Notes: generated from the sequence alone by a model not told the origin. Numbered from the stretch's first letter, positions 32,850 through 45,075 are shown. The stretch is 64,000 bases of DNA from Tenodera sinensis (GCA_030765045.1 CM060972.1:55008971-55072970); one strand, 5' to 3'. Numbers and translations are program-made.

Positions 32850-33565
32850 TACTTTCTCTGCTACTAAGTATTGTAATCTACCCACAAATTCAATGTCCAT
32901 ATTTCATCGGAAACATATGTTTTGAGGCCCCCTGAATCCAAAATAAAGAAAGAATTTCTAGAAAAAGATCAGTATGTGTGAGTCTGTGGACAGCCTAACT
33001 CAAAAACGAAAAGTCGGTTAAAACTAAAATTGGTGTTTAAATTTAATATCTTTCAAGGATGCGACACGAAGATTTTGAACAAAATTTCTCCACCCTAAAC
33101 TACCCTTTACAATTTAACTTTTTTGAAAATTTTTATTTTCTTGAAAATGGCTCTGACAATTTTTATTAAAATGTCATATGTTTAAGATATTTTTCTGGCA
33201 AATTAACTGTATATTTTGAATTCTCCGGCTATAACCCATTTAGCACTGATTATTCTGGATGACTTTTGCGTAACTCGTAAACCGTAAGAGGTACACCAAA
33301 TCTTACTATACAAAAAATGTAGATCTTGCTAAAACAATTTATGTCCATTTTTTTTTTTTCTGTTTGTAGAGTGGACCATTTCGGAGATATTCCTTGTTAT
33401 TTGTGCGAATTTTGGAAAATTTAAACTTTCGTCTAATGGAAGACCGTTATTCATTTTTTTATGTTACCTGTGCAAAGGGAACGCAATCTCAAACCTTTAA
33501 AAGATTGTAAGAATGGTTAGTACAAGAGTAGAGAAAGTCATGTGAGTGCAACACGTCATATTTTT
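32850..33565 (-). mobile_element. R850 dispersed repeat, copy 5 (inverted)
   Basis: The copy reads from GACGTGTTGCACTCACATGA (minus strand, near 33555) to AGCAGAGAAAGTAA near 32850. The CA tract is reduced. It faces copy 4 about 600 bp away, so the two could pair as a long inverted repeat. Confidence 0.68.
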
Positions 33566-33599
33566 ATAATTTTATAATTCCTTCTACACATAGTTTCAA

Positions 33600-33870
33600 T
33601 CTTCTATACAAGATTTTAAGAGCATAGACACAGACATTTTGAAGCTGGTACCTTAGTATGTATTTTCTTGAGTGTGTTAATTGTTATTTTTTTCTTCGTC
33701 TGACTGTATTCCCACAAATACACCATATAATTTACTGTATGGTGTTCTTCGTACGGTGGTAATCGCGCCAACAAATGAACAACGCCAATCGGTATAGACC
33801 ATCCTCCTTTGCTTCCATATGCTCGCAGTTCAATACTTCACTCTCTGACCCAGGTAATCTGGAGCCTTAC
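33600..33870. repeat. Weak third copy of the 17460/20414 repeat
   Basis: The block CCTTAGTATGTATTTTCTTG, then GTGTGTTAATTG, parallels the block in the copies at 17.5 and 20.4 kb. Similarity fades to the right. Confidence 0.3.
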
Positions 33871-35379
33871 ACAAACCACTTAACCTGTTACGTTTTAAAA
33901 TAAACAATAACTAATGCATGAATAAGTATTAAACGGAACCTTAAAGTAGTAATCTGTTTATTTTATAAATTATTTTATATCTAATGTTATTTGCAGGAAT
34001 TATGTCTTAGATATTTGCGCCATAATCACAACATGAATATGCATAATGAAAGTTATCTTTTATCTTTTGTGTATCGAAAACTTTCCACAGGATTAAGTTT
34101 GTTTTTCAACGCGTTAACTTTTAAGGTAAAAATAACATAATGCTTGTGTAGGGCTCAATTACATTAAACATTCACTTAAATTGGCTAAGAGAGAAATGTT
34201 TAATACAGCATATGCCCTTTAAGGTTACAGCCTGCTTTGCTTTTTTTAGATTGATGGGCATTTGTAATTTATTTAAGCACTTAAGGATTGTAAAGTGAGC
34301 AGCTTTCATCTAGTACATCCGTTGGTGGGGTAGAGAGGGGAAGTCTACCACAGAAGCGACCACTACAATCGATCGCTACAATTTGTAGCGATAAAATCAT
34401 CAATTCTGCCAGGCTTTGCTAGCCACGTTTGCACCTTTTGTGGAACTCGCGTGGAAAATTCACTGGGTGCGCTTTTTTCTCGTCCACCACTCTATTTTCA
34501 ATATCTATTTAGAGATTTGTCAAATCTCAATTAATTGACAAAGTTGGCTACAAACAGTAACCAAATTAATAAATCTACGAATCAAATTAACAAATGCCAC
34601 ACTATGTGCTAGGAATGTGCTAGTGTGAAACTATGTTTCTAAAATATCCCACCGTTTACGTCAAGAAGGTTCTTATTTACGGCACTTTAGTCATATCGCG
34701 ACCTATCTGTTACCAGATGCTCGTAGAACGGTGTGTGGGGAACAGCAAACCTTCAAAGTCTCATCCCTATACCATACCACCTTGCCTCCTCACAAAGAGG
34801 GATCAGTGCAGGGCAACTGTATCTCCGCCTCTGTGACAAGTAGATGGCTTTAGGGTACCAACTAGTATATCTGTCTGTATTACCTGTGGATAGATGGCAG
34901 ACCATTCGCCCAGTCAGATCAAGCGGATCAAGAGGATAAATAAGAGCGATTATTATACTTCCAATAAATATTCAAAGTTTCCGCTAATTCAACTTTATTG
35001 CGTCGAAATACTAACAGTATAATAAATTATCGTCACTCTTTTATGTCTACTTTCCGCGACACAAATATGCGTCCGTCTACATCAACGCATATATCATTAG
35101 TACCCTATTGGGGTAATTCCCCACTCGACTCGAACTGCCTCTGGAGCCTCTTTCTCCTAGTTACGGGTATACCAACCGCGGCTTATTGGTTGCCTATTGT
35201 TATCGACTTCAACGTATCGATCTTAATCGTTTATGATCGACCTTGCGCTATTTCTTTTCGATTTAAATAACTTCGGGACATAAATCGAAAATATAACTTA
35301 GATAATTACATTACATATGTGAGATTTATAGATAGTATGTGGAAACAACTTGGCATATTAAATATTGGTGTAAATAAGT
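33871..35379. other. No gene recognised; perfect 21 bp palindrome
   Basis: At 34372-34392 there is a perfect palindrome (ATCGCTACAA and its complement around one base). No gene or named element is visible in the rest. The 90-codon frame at 34998-35270 has no recognisable domain. Confidence 0.4.
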
Positions 35380-35490
35380 AGAACTGGAACCTAAAAATGA
35401 AATGCCACAGCTGGGATTTAAACCACAGACCCTACGCTTACCAGACGGTGCTCTAACCATTAAGCTACTGTGACAACGTGCCAGGATGAC
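35380..35490 (-). mobile_element. tRNA-like SINE head
   Basis: The minus strand shows TAGCTTAATGGTTAGAGCA (A box) and GTGGTTTAAATCCCAGC (B box) at tRNA spacing. The arms do not pair as a functional tRNA should, and the sequence continues into AT-rich DNA, so a decayed SINE is more likely than a tRNA gene. Confidence 0.6.
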
Positions 35491-36089
35491 ATTGAATCTC
35501 AAACCAGTTCGTATTTCTCCCGGCATGGCTTTTGTGTTTAAAAACACCAACAGTAAGTTTGTTGGCATAAATAAATAAATAATAATTACTGGTGGAAATT
35601 CTTCCCTAATTCACTGGTTATAGCAGAATAAAAGAGGTCTTGGCACTTCTTTGCCGAGTTTACCTGCTTAATCATTGTACTTGATGTTATAATGATCAGA
35701 TACCCAATGGAGTTCCATCTGATTCCAAGCATAGGTAGTCATCAGAAGTTGTGAAGATTTCTACCTAATCCTGGGACTGACTTGGTGATATTTGAGTGCC
35801 AGGATTGCGGCTGGCTACAGAAAAGAGTTGTAACATACGCCGTATTGCAACTTCTATAGTCAGCAGGGGTTTATTGCAGGCTACTACACTCCGGGAGGGA
35901 GACGTGAGGTGAACGGAGAGCACAACCGCTGCACAGGATGGTGCAGGCAGTGCCACTGAGACGTGCGGAGATCCATAACAGTTGACGGAGAGCCACCATG
36001 CAATCACCAGAAACGCCTCACCGCGGGAGTTACAAGACAAGTGCAAAGTGGAAGCATCCGCTTCATCTGTCTGCAGCTGCTCAAACCAC
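35491..36089. other. No gene recognised (GC-richer patch)
   Basis: 35870-36060 is GC-richer than average and open on the minus strand for 93 codons (35765-36046). I recognise no domain. It may be part of an unnamed transposon. Confidence 0.3.
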
Positions 36090-36260
36090 CGCGCTTAAAC
36101 CCAGACCTAGAAAATGACGAGGGAAATAAGTTAAGGGCAGAAAGCCGTGTAATGAAATTAAACACATGGCATTTGCCTAAGTGGTAAGGGAAACCATGGA
36201 AAAAATCGAAGTCACAATTCGCGATCGCCAAAGTTCGAACCTGGGACCTTCCAATTTCAA
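36090..36260 (-). mobile_element. SINE-like repeat with B box
   Basis: The minus strand carries GGTCCCAGGTTCGAAC, a good B box. The adjoining block (ATGAAATTAAAC, then TTGCCTAAGTGG on the plus strand) is shared with 17718-17765. The A box is not clear. Confidence 0.5.
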
Positions 36261-36929
36261 CAAAGGTGCAAACATTCAGTGCAGTAAGTGCTATTGCGTC
36301 AAAATCTCAGGCGTAGTTCACTGTACCTTGAGAAGTGGACTACATTACGTATTTTATCTGCGACATTTAGGTTTTACGAAGTTTGTTCTCAAGGTCAACA
36401 AGGGCTGTTGAAACCTGGAAGTTGGTCTAGTGGCTCGGGATTTGTCTCAGGGCAATGTGTACATAAAGAGACAGCGGTATGGATTGCGGGTGCAGGGATT
36501 ACGCTGCCTGTGTACAAAGGCAGACCTGCATAATTAATCTCTCAATTTAGCCTTCGGGGTTAAAATCCTGCATTACACCCCGGGGACACTTTAAAACTTC
36601 GGCGCGCATCTTTATCTAATGGAAACGGCTTACTTCCGGACTCTGTGCCCCTTGTTATATTTTAAGCCTTTTAGATGCTAAAGTAGGAGTGCAAAGGAGG
36701 TGAAAATGAGCTATTATCTACAGCTGTTTTAAAGTATTTTACTTGCCAGCACTTCTGTTTTGTTTTAGATCATTATCACTCTTAAAATGTCACAGTGCAA
36801 TCACTAATTCTTTCATAAAAGCTTATTATTTCGCCAAAGGCATAAACTTAAAAATATGAAATGATAAAAACGCCTTCCTTCCTGGGTTATATAGACTATC
36901 TCTGTCTCCCATACTCACTCAATTTGCAA

Positions 36930-37012
36930 GATATAATTCCCACCCTCCAACCGGGAATCGAACCTCAAACAGTAAGCAGGTGCTCTACCAACTGAGCTAC
37001 GGGGACAGCTTC
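36930..37012 (-). mobile_element. tRNA-like SINE head
   Basis: The minus strand has CCGTAGCTCAGTTGGTAGAG (a perfect D arm) and GAGGTTCGATTCCCGG (B box). The anticodon stem does not pair (CCTGC has no partner), so it is not a functional tRNA. The tail CCGGTTGGAGGGTGGGAATT resembles that of the copy at 59470-59560. Confidence 0.65.
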
Positions 37013-37087
37013 TTATGGAGGCAAGCTTATTTTATTTATTACAGATGTCATTTATTTCAATTGATTCACATAGGTTTATTTCCCTTA

Positions 37088-37470
37088 TAGGTAACTATAT
37101 AGCCAGAAAATTCAAGATATACATTTTATTCTTCACAAAAATATCGTAAACGTATGATATTTTAATAAAAATCGTTATAGCCATTTTAGAAAACTAAATA
37201 TGTTTAAAACTGTTTCAGCTGGGGCGGGTGGAATTTCACCCACTTTTTATTTTTGAGTTAATCTGTACATACACAGATCATTTGCTAATCTTTTTTATTC
37301 AGGGGACTTTAAAACGTATATATACAGTGAAAACTCGATATTGAGTTTTTCGCTGGAATAAAATACATAAAACCAATACGTTGTCGAACAGGAAGTAATT
37401 CCGACATCAAATTCATTGGTAAAATACAATAATTTATGTACTATAAGTAGTAGATCAAGTAAAAAACGGA
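37088..37470 (+). mobile_element. R850 fragment (copy 6)
   Basis: This partial copy holds the middle and right parts (ATAGCCAGAAAATTCAAGAT to the tail near TAGTAGATCAAGT) with internal deletions. Confidence 0.55.
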
Positions 37471-37579
37471 TGTTTCTCTACGTATTCTTACAAAATCTTA
37501 ATCTTATATATACATGAGTATCTGCTGCTAATTTACAATTTCCTTCAGTACAAAATTTGTCAAACTTGTTCCAAACATA

Positions 37580-37825
37580 CGATTAAATACATCACCGAAG
37601 CCGGAGTCAGCCATATTTGACATTTGAATAGCGGGTCTATGGCGTCAAACAACGCTGCGCATCTGTTAACATAATCCAGCTAGATTCCCTAACCTGTTCA
37701 TAACATAAGAAAAGCAGAAGAGGTGTTTAATTTTTTCGCGAAGGTGCGCTGTCATAGGTTGAAATTTGAAGTTGTTATGCTCATGATTGATTAATTTCAA
37801 TCAACTCACGTATGAGTGGAATAGT
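37580..37825 (+). repeat. Direct-repeat pair with 39530-39785, copy 1
   Basis: Blocks such as CATCACCGAAGCCGGAGTCA, then AAGAAAAGCAGA, are shared in the same order and orientation with 39530-39785. An R850 fragment follows directly. Confidence 0.6.
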
Positions 37826-37985
37826 CATGAAAATATCTTAAATATACGTTTTTTAATCAAAACTTTTAGGGCTTTCTTGGAAAATCAATGTGCTCTGACA
37901 TTTTCCTACGTAAAGGATAGTTTAGGGTGGTGGAATTTTATTCAGAATCTTTGTGTGATATCCTTGAAATATTCTGCTGATCTAG
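37826..37985 (+). mobile_element. R850 fragment (copy 7)
   Basis: It carries the internal part of R850: GAAAATATCTTAAATATAC, the AAAGGATAGTTTAGGGTGG block and TATCCTTGAAATAT. Confidence 0.5.
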
Positions 37986-39195
37986 GGTAACCCCTACTCA
38001 CTTTGAAATCTGTCTCTTTCTTTCAGCTTCATAACTGTACAGTTTTAGACAATTAGTCTGGTGTACTGAGCTCGAATACTTATTTGCACTCTTCTTTCAC
38101 CTGGCACAAATATTACAGTGATTGTAATATTAAAGGTCTCTTACTGTTTTATATAAAAGGCAAGGTCCGCTAGTGCACGTTAGGAAAGAACTCGCATCAG
38201 TTGGACATGGATCTTGGTTAGGATCTGTAATCCCTTTGTGACGTAACACGCCGGTCCATGCTGAGAGGTGCATCATGTTCATTGTCAACACACAGATGAT
38301 GGATGATGCGCTAAACAACGGAGGTGAAACTCTTCTCCGAAAGTATAATGAAAGCAGAAAATATAACTCAATTCTTGAAAAGGGAAAAAATATGTACTGA
38401 TGTACGTGTTTTATCTTGTTCTTTAGATGTTTCAAACACATACAATGATGCATAACCTATAGCAGGAGTTTAATGTGTGTTGGGAAACGGTTACAGTACT
38501 TAAAATTAAACCAATACAATATATATGTTAAGAATTATAAGTTTAAAGTTTATCAGTTTAATAATAACTATTTAAAGATGTATTATTATTTTCTTACCTC
38601 AGAACATGTCACATCTTGAATTACTTTCTGGTGTTCTTCATTGTTCAGATAAATGAGCATAGTGATCCGTAAAACAGGTTGGCCAAACAATAATTTTAAA
38701 ACTAAATATCCTCTATGAATTTACTTCAAAATTATCTGTGCTAATACCACGAGAGGGCTTTTCATGACGATAATTTTGTGAGCCCATGGTATTTGCTTAG
38801 GGTAATCCGTGAAATGATGAATAATTGATTTAATATTAATATTGATTTCAAATGAACAACTTACGGCTTACAATAACAACCATACCTTTTAACTGAGATT
38901 TGTGTTCATAGATGACAGCACAACTAATTTAGTAGGCTGAAAAAAACAGTAACAAAAATAACAATTTGTGCTTTTAATCCAGGGAAATGAGTAATTAGAT
39001 ATATTAGGTATATAAATGAACGAATTTGCATTTAGGCGATTCATTAAAGGTAGGTCAATAATATATCAAATCATAGTTGTTTCACTTCGCCCCTTCAATT
39101 AAAATATCAATATCCTTACTAGAAAATTCGTCAAACCCTTTGCCCGTGTTTTTTGTTTAGTCTGCAAATTGTTTTTACTGCACATGGATATTTGA
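37986..39195. other. No gene recognised
   Basis: This is AT-rich DNA. A minus-strand frame of 107 codons (38130-38453) shows no recognisable domain. Confidence 0.4.
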
Positions 39196-39296
39196 GATGT
39201 TCCAAAACGTACGAAAATGAGGTGGTGATGTAGCTAAAGTGATTATTATTAACTTTAGTTACATCACCACCTCCTTTGCGTACGATTTTGAACATC
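39196..39296. repeat. Long hairpin: 45-bp arms around an 11-nt loop
   Basis: The arms 39196-39240 and 39252-39296 are complementary at 40 of 45 positions with no gaps, around the loop GATTATTATTA. The inner stem (GAGGTGGTGATGTA) is nearly perfect. The size and mismatch pattern suit either a fold-back MITE remnant or a hairpin small-RNA precursor. No flanking duplication is obvious. Confidence 0.8.
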
Positions 39297-39529
39297 TGAA
39301 TGCCACGACCAAAAGGTGATAATCCGGTGTGAATGGAATAATCATACGTGATTGTCAATTTATCTGGAGGGTTTTACAACCACGAGGTCATATATATATA
39401 TTTAGGCTCAAATATTTTAAGATGTTGACAGTGTCAACACTTGAGGTAGCTATTTGTCGAACTGATTTCAAACATATTTCCTGTTACATTCCGAGTTCTG
39501 GGGTTTCCCCTCTTCGAATTGTTTCATCT

Positions 39530-39785
39530 GCTTCAGCATTAGATGCTTCACCGAAGCGAGAGTCAGCCATGTATGACATTTAATGCTAGCGGCATTGTTG
39601 CGCCAAATTAAGCAGCTGTTGCGCATTTATAGGACAGTGTACTACATTATCTACCCTGATATCAGCGTAAGAAAAGCAGAGAAGTTGATAATTAAAATTC
39701 AGAGGATGTGATAATGAAATTTGATAATTTTTTGAAATTGTTATACACATGATTGTTTGATTTCAACCAAGCCATGTATAAGGGG
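39530..39785 (+). repeat. Direct-repeat pair with 37580-37825, copy 2
   Basis: It shares CTTCACCGAAGCGAGAGTCA, TGTATGACATTT, AAGAAAAGCAGA and a final ATGATTGTTTGATTTCAA block with copy 1, about 1.95 kb upstream. Confidence 0.6.
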
Positions 39786-40639
39786 AATGGTCCGCTTTTT
39801 TATGGAAAAAGAAAAGGTTATTTTTGGCTACCTGTATTGCCCAGGTCCATTAAAACTGTTAACAGGTTGTGTACATCAGGTTCTCTCTCTTATGTAACAT
39901 TTTTTGACCAAAGTAAATTTACTATAAACCATTGTTTGAATATGAATAGTAATATTCAGTTAGTAGCTTTCATTTCATCAACACATCTTAATTGGAAATT
40001 TGTTTAAACTTTATCAATCGTAATATGAAAATAATTGTTTAATGTATTTCATACAGTGGTTGCCAAAGACAATTAAAAATTGAAGTAAATTAAATAAGAT
40101 GATCATGGAACAAAATTTTGTCACCCAGAACTAAGGGAATAAGCCTAGGATGCAAAAGTGTGTTTTGCTATTTGGAAACTTTTTTTCCAATGCGGCCCTG
40201 ATTCCATGCTACATACAAAAATTATATTAGATACGAGATATAGCTAAAAAAAATGCAACAGTTAGCTTTTAAAGTTATAAACTAAGTTCCACCGTTTTTG
40301 TTCGCCCTATAGAGGTCGTATAAAATACACAAACCAACGACTGAACGTGTATTAGAGAAAACCAGTGTAATCACAAAAGCGTTTTAGCGTTTTGTCTCCG
40401 AAGCATTCAGGTCTTGTTACGGAAATATCAATATTTATGGTGTGGAAGCAGCGAGATAAATGTGCATGAGGTCCGCTTGTAGGTGGATATCAGTTTCGAA
40501 GGTGAAACCTATATCCTTGTAAACCGTGATCTAATTTGTAACTTTTAATATTGTAGGCTCATCCAAAAACATAGGTGTCTTTCTGGAGAAGCGAATGTTT
40601 GGCATAGGATGACGTCTACCATCATCATCTTTTACCTCA
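39786..40639. other. No gene recognised
   Basis: I can support no features here. Confidence 0.4.
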
Positions 40640-41540
40640 TGTATGCCCATTATGTCTTCAGCAAAGATTGATTGGTCATTTTTTCATGGCCACCTCAGTT
40701 ACTGTTTCCAATTGATGTGTGTTTTACTATTTGGTTTTGTATTTTACTACTATTCATTCGATTTAGACTCCCATTCATTTTTTCTCCTTGTTATTACGTC
40801 AACTATATTCTCCAGTTTTAAACAATTTCTTAGGCTTTCATTTTTAACTCTTTCAATTCTTTTTATACCTTCCACATTTTCTAACAATCTCATTGCACTG
40901 CTTGGAGTCTTCTTTCATCTGCAGCTTTGAGAGTCCACACTTCATTTCTACATAGACATATAGATGGCACAAGGGCTTAGTATAGCTTTATTTTTGCTTG
41001 TTTCTTTAGTTCATGTTTACATGTCTATTAATTGTTGATTTTTCTGGACGTCTTTATCAAAGTTATAAGATTTATTAAAAAATTGAAAAATAGTCCTTGT
41101 TCTTTTATTTTATTGCTGATATCAACTTTCCTTCCCTTTATCGTGTGTTCCCGAAAGACTATAAAATATATTTGTAAATTATATTGCTTGATAATGTTTT
41201 CCGTAAACTCTGCTCTTTATAACGTAGTTTTATTTTCAACAATTGTAAACTGATCGTCTGCAAAACCATGTTTGATTAAACTCTGAATTTTAAATTTCCG
41301 TTTTATCTATGTAAAAGTTAAAAGGTATGATTGCTGTCTCTTTTTATAGAATGACATTCCGCTTTTATTTAGAATGTTCCGAAATGTATTTCTGAGTTAT
41401 CAAGGATCTTAATAAAATCTATAAATAATATACGCGTTTGTTGGTTGAACCCTCTGATTTTTTCATCATTTCTACTTTTTCCTTATCGAAGGTAGCAAAG
41501 TTTAACTTGCGTTTTGACAAAGTTTTTCATCGGTATGTTT
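40640..41540 (-). pseudogene. LINE reverse-transcriptase relic
   Basis: Decayed RT blocks appear in the expected order on the minus strand. FNQQTRILFIDF near 41420-41450 corresponds to the first catalytic Asp block, FADDQFTIVEN near 41250 to the second, and RLLENVEGIKRIERVKNES near 40840-40900 to the C-terminal region typical of one arthropod LINE group. Blocks lie in different frames with several stops. It is the same general type as the relics at 2890-3187 and 53575-54445. Confidence 0.65.
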
Positions 41541-42228
41541 CTTCTTTACAAATGTTCTATTTCAAAGATCGAAGTACATCACTTAAGTGAAGTGACATTA
41601 TGAAATAAGTGAAATTACAGTTAAAGTTTAACTAGATCACGTTAATGGAATGACAGTGAGAGTGAAGTGGGAGAGAAAATTAGACAGTGTCGTAAATGTA
41701 GATCTACGCTGAAGTAACGTTCTCATCAAACCTTGACGTGTGTTGGAAAGTTGCTTGAAAAATTCATTGTCACGTCTGAGCTCCAAAACTTTAGTAGCTT
41801 GAGCTACTATGGCAACTCTCTAACTGCTAATGCGAAAAAACAATTTTGTTTATAAATAGGAATTGTTATGAAACACGAAACATGTGTTGTCTTGCAAAAA
41901 ACAGCTGTTTAAATATAAAGGTTATGAAGCAATTGCGTGGACGAAGTCGATGGGGATTTTAATTCAAGGTTAATTATGTATTTACCTTATTAATAGTTTT
42001 TATTCCTATATTTTTCAAATTATTGGATCAAAGCATATTTAAGTCCAACACATTTTCCTTAAATTTGAAGAACATAACTGCAAACTGATTTCAGTTTCTC
42101 ACATTTCTAGAAGTAATACACTTTACCACTTGTGAAAATGTTTCTAGGTTAGGAGTAAACAATTTTTGCTTCTCTGTAAAATTTTGTTTTAAGACATAGT
42201 ACAATTTGAAGCAAAGCTCCTTTTATCC
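41541..42228. other. No gene recognised
   Basis: I see nothing supportable. A GTGAAGTG-type low-complexity patch lies near 41580-41680. Confidence 0.4.
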
Positions 42229-42540
42229 AAATAACTATAAGAATGCATTACTTATCATTTTATTATTTTATTTAAAGATGTAGTGTTTACTTCTTCCTTC
42301 TACGGTTCTGCCGATCTAATATCAATAAAATTAACTGGAGAAAATTCATCAGTCAGATTTTATCAAAATACCATGAACTTAGAGCAAGAACTTAGAACTT
42401 AATATATTTTGAAACAATGAACCTATTGCGCAAATAAATACAACAAATGCGTTACTTAGTTTTATTATTTCATTTAAATCTGTATATTTATTTCTTCCTT
42501 CTGTAGTTCAGCTGATCTAAGTTCAATTAGTCAGGTGGTT
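42229..42540. repeat. Diverged tandem duplication (~110 bp unit, ~200 bp spacing)
   Basis: Blocks TGCATTACTTATCATTTTAT and TGCGTTACTTAGTTTTAT, each followed by TTATTTAAA/CATTTAAA, TTCTTCCTTCT and GATCTAA, recur once about 200 bp apart in the same orientation. Confidence 0.5.
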
Positions 42541-43294
42541 GAACTCAGATTAACTTTTATGGAAGCGGGCCTAAAAGGCGCCATGTTTTCAGCTAGGGCT
42601 ATAGTCTAAAGATTGCGCACATAAAATACGCTGGGAAGGGAATTCTCGTGGCATAGGAACTAAATTCAAAAGCAACTGCGATACCTTTGAGCAATCTGCA
42701 TTTTCCACGTACGCGGGCTTATTTAGGTCATGTCGTTTCGAATGAAACATGGTATGTATTACAGAGTACAGAATTAATTACACAGCAAATCCTTCATCCC
42801 ATTTCTACCGTCCAGAGGGAAAAATAACAAAAAGTAACGGTTAATTTCCAGCTCATTTTCATCCATGTTCTTTGCCTCTCCAATGTCGGTACGTACAGAA
42901 GAGTAAATGAGAGCAGGATTTCATTGAAATATCCGGTTTCCTTCCCAGTCCTTCCTTTTTAACTGCTGCAAAGGAGGAGCTACAAAGTCGAGGAGACTCC
43001 ATGAGTTTGGCTGAAGCTCTCATTCTTTTATTAGCTGAATGTAAGGAACTTTTTCAGTCAATTAGGTAAGAAAATGACTCGCAAAAGCAAATACAGATTG
43101 CTTGCCTCTATTCACATTGGCCGAGTGAGGTCATTTGTTCATCTTTCCAGGCTTAGAGATGAACATTATCCCAGATAAGTCAGTTGCCTTTATTTCTAGA
43201 AGATTTACAATATTTTAGGCATAAACAAAGTGGTGGTCAGTGTTTCACTACTAGCTTTTTATGATAGTATATTTATTCAAGCATGATTTGCAAA
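42541..43294. other. No gene recognised
   Basis: I see no coding signal. Confidence 0.4.
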
Positions 43295-43540
43295 CTCTTT
43301 CTCTACTCTTGTGCAAATTATTCTTAAAAACTCTTTTTCATCTATCTACATCATATTAGTCGAGATCAACATTTCCAGAAATTAAATAATTGCTAGCTTT
43401 CTTCTGTATGCAAGGGGAATGTCGTCTTTGCATGCCGAAGAGAAAAAAAAATGAATAAGGACCTTATCATTTGAGAAAAGCATAACAGTTGAAAAATTCA
43501 CACAAACAACAAACAACATCCCCGAAACGGTTCACCAAAC
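43295..43540 (+). mobile_element. R850 fragment (copy 8, left part only)
   Basis: It starts at CTTTCTCTACTCTTGTGCAA and is recognisable to about ACGGTTCACCAAAC, with deletions. The right two-thirds of the element are missing. Confidence 0.55.
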
Positions 43541-44287
43541 AAAAACACATCGCATTTGACATAAGGACACCAGGAACTAATTTTGCTTTTGCCATACTCG
43601 TTATCTGATTTCAATTTAGTTTTTAAAGCCAAAATTAACCTAATTCAAATGACATTTGGGGTGTTTAGAGAACAAATGTTTCTCCATTTAATAAGTGTAT
43701 AAAATTTAGGTTAAATTTAAAATACTTTGTGCAAAAATGGTATAAGTCTGACCATGCTTTCTAACAAAAAATGTTCTGCCTCATACTTCTGCAGTTTTCT
43801 CCATAAGCTTTGACTCTAAAGCCATCTTATTTTTTTCTGTGGTAGTTAATGGATAATTTGATATGTTGCTCTAAGAAAATATGCATGCCATAAAAATGCG
43901 GAGTGAAAAAATGTTGCGTATATAATGACACATTATATTTATAAGTTATTTTTATTTTTAATCACATTGAACTTAATATTCCTAAACAAGGTTAGCTTAG
44001 TAGTGAAACTAGATGATCATATAGGTACAGTAAAAATTTCAAGTCAATATCTATTATAGACATTGAGAAAAGTGCACAAGAAGTGTTGAAAATGAAGTTA
44101 CGGGAAATTGAGGTTAACTGTGGAAAATGGGGGCGTGTCCGTCTGCCACCATATATTAATGACCAAATTAAAGGGGCAACATACCAAGTTATATATATTG
44201 TAGTATTGTTTAGAATACAAAGCAAAACAATTGATATTTTTGCTGAAATTCACTTCTCGGTGTCCATAAGTTGGGTGTTTCAAAACG

Positions 44288-44425
44288 ATCTACATTTTCG
44301 CAGTAAGATTTTGTCTATCTCCTACGGTTTACCAGATATTCTGATCCAGTCTGCAGAGCTGAGGACAATTTTACAGAGTTCAACATATGCATTTCATTTG
44401 TCATGAAACTATCTTAAACATATGG
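44288..44425 (+). mobile_element. R850 fragment (copy 9, internal part)
   Basis: CGCAGTAAGATTTTGTCTAT, then TACGGTTTACCAG, and the CATTTGTCATGA block match the middle of R850. It lies head to head with the inverted copy that follows. Confidence 0.55.
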
Positions 44426-44439
44426 TACTCGGCTATGGC

Positions 44440-44469
44440 ATTGAATTTTTTAGTCCTGATTGCAGGACC

Positions 44470-44532
<63 letters not shown>

Positions 44533-45075
44533 CAGCATAACTCAAAAAAGAAAAGTCTGTTAAAAACCAAAGTTGGTATTTAAGTATAATATTTTTCAAG
44601 GATGCTACACAAGATTTTGAAGAAAATTCCTCCACCCTGAAACTTTCTTTACATCAAAAATGTTTCTAAAATTTTGATTTTCTCAAAAATGGGTCTAACG
44701 ATTTTGTCGAACTCTTTAAAACACAAAAGTTATGTCCAAATGAATTTTTTCGGAGACATTCATTGTTATGTGTGTGAGGTTTTAAAATACACTTTTCTGA
44801 AATAGAAGGTCGTTATTTACGTTTTTGTCTACTGACTGTGCAAAGAGAACATAATTTCAAAGCCTTCATACAGCAACCAGCTTTAAAAGATTTGACTATC
44901 GCTTAATGTACTGTATTCCCATATTCCCCTTACATCTACAAGAAAATCACCAGTAAGATAATTTCTGCAAATGCTTATCGCTGCTAACACAAAGAAGATG
45001 TAGGAATAAGGGTTTGTAAGAATGGTTAGTACAAGAGTAGAGAAAGTCATGTGAGTGCAACACATCAGATTTCTT
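44440..45075 (-). mobile_element. R850 dispersed repeat, copy 10 (inverted)
   Basis: From GATGTGTTGCACTCACATGA (minus strand, ending near 45066) it runs through the internal blocks to the CA/GT and CT microsatellite at about 44530-44470. There the copy is cut off near 44460. The right terminus is absent. Confidence 0.68.
44470..44530. repeat. (TC)n(TG)n compound microsatellite
   Basis: About 10 TC units are followed by about 20 TG units. It is located at the position where R850 copies carry their CA tract. Confidence 0.9.

Noticed and set aside
34372..34392. Operator-like or regulatory role for the 21 bp palindrome
   Set aside because: The palindrome is perfect, but there is no adjacent gene or related site to support a function.
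36930..37012. Functional tRNA gene on the minus strand
   Set aside because: The D arm and B box are good, but the anticodon stem does not pair and the acceptor strands do not match. It fits a SINE head. The sequences at 24340-24417, 29980-30055 and 35410-35490 were rejected as tRNA genes for similar reasons.
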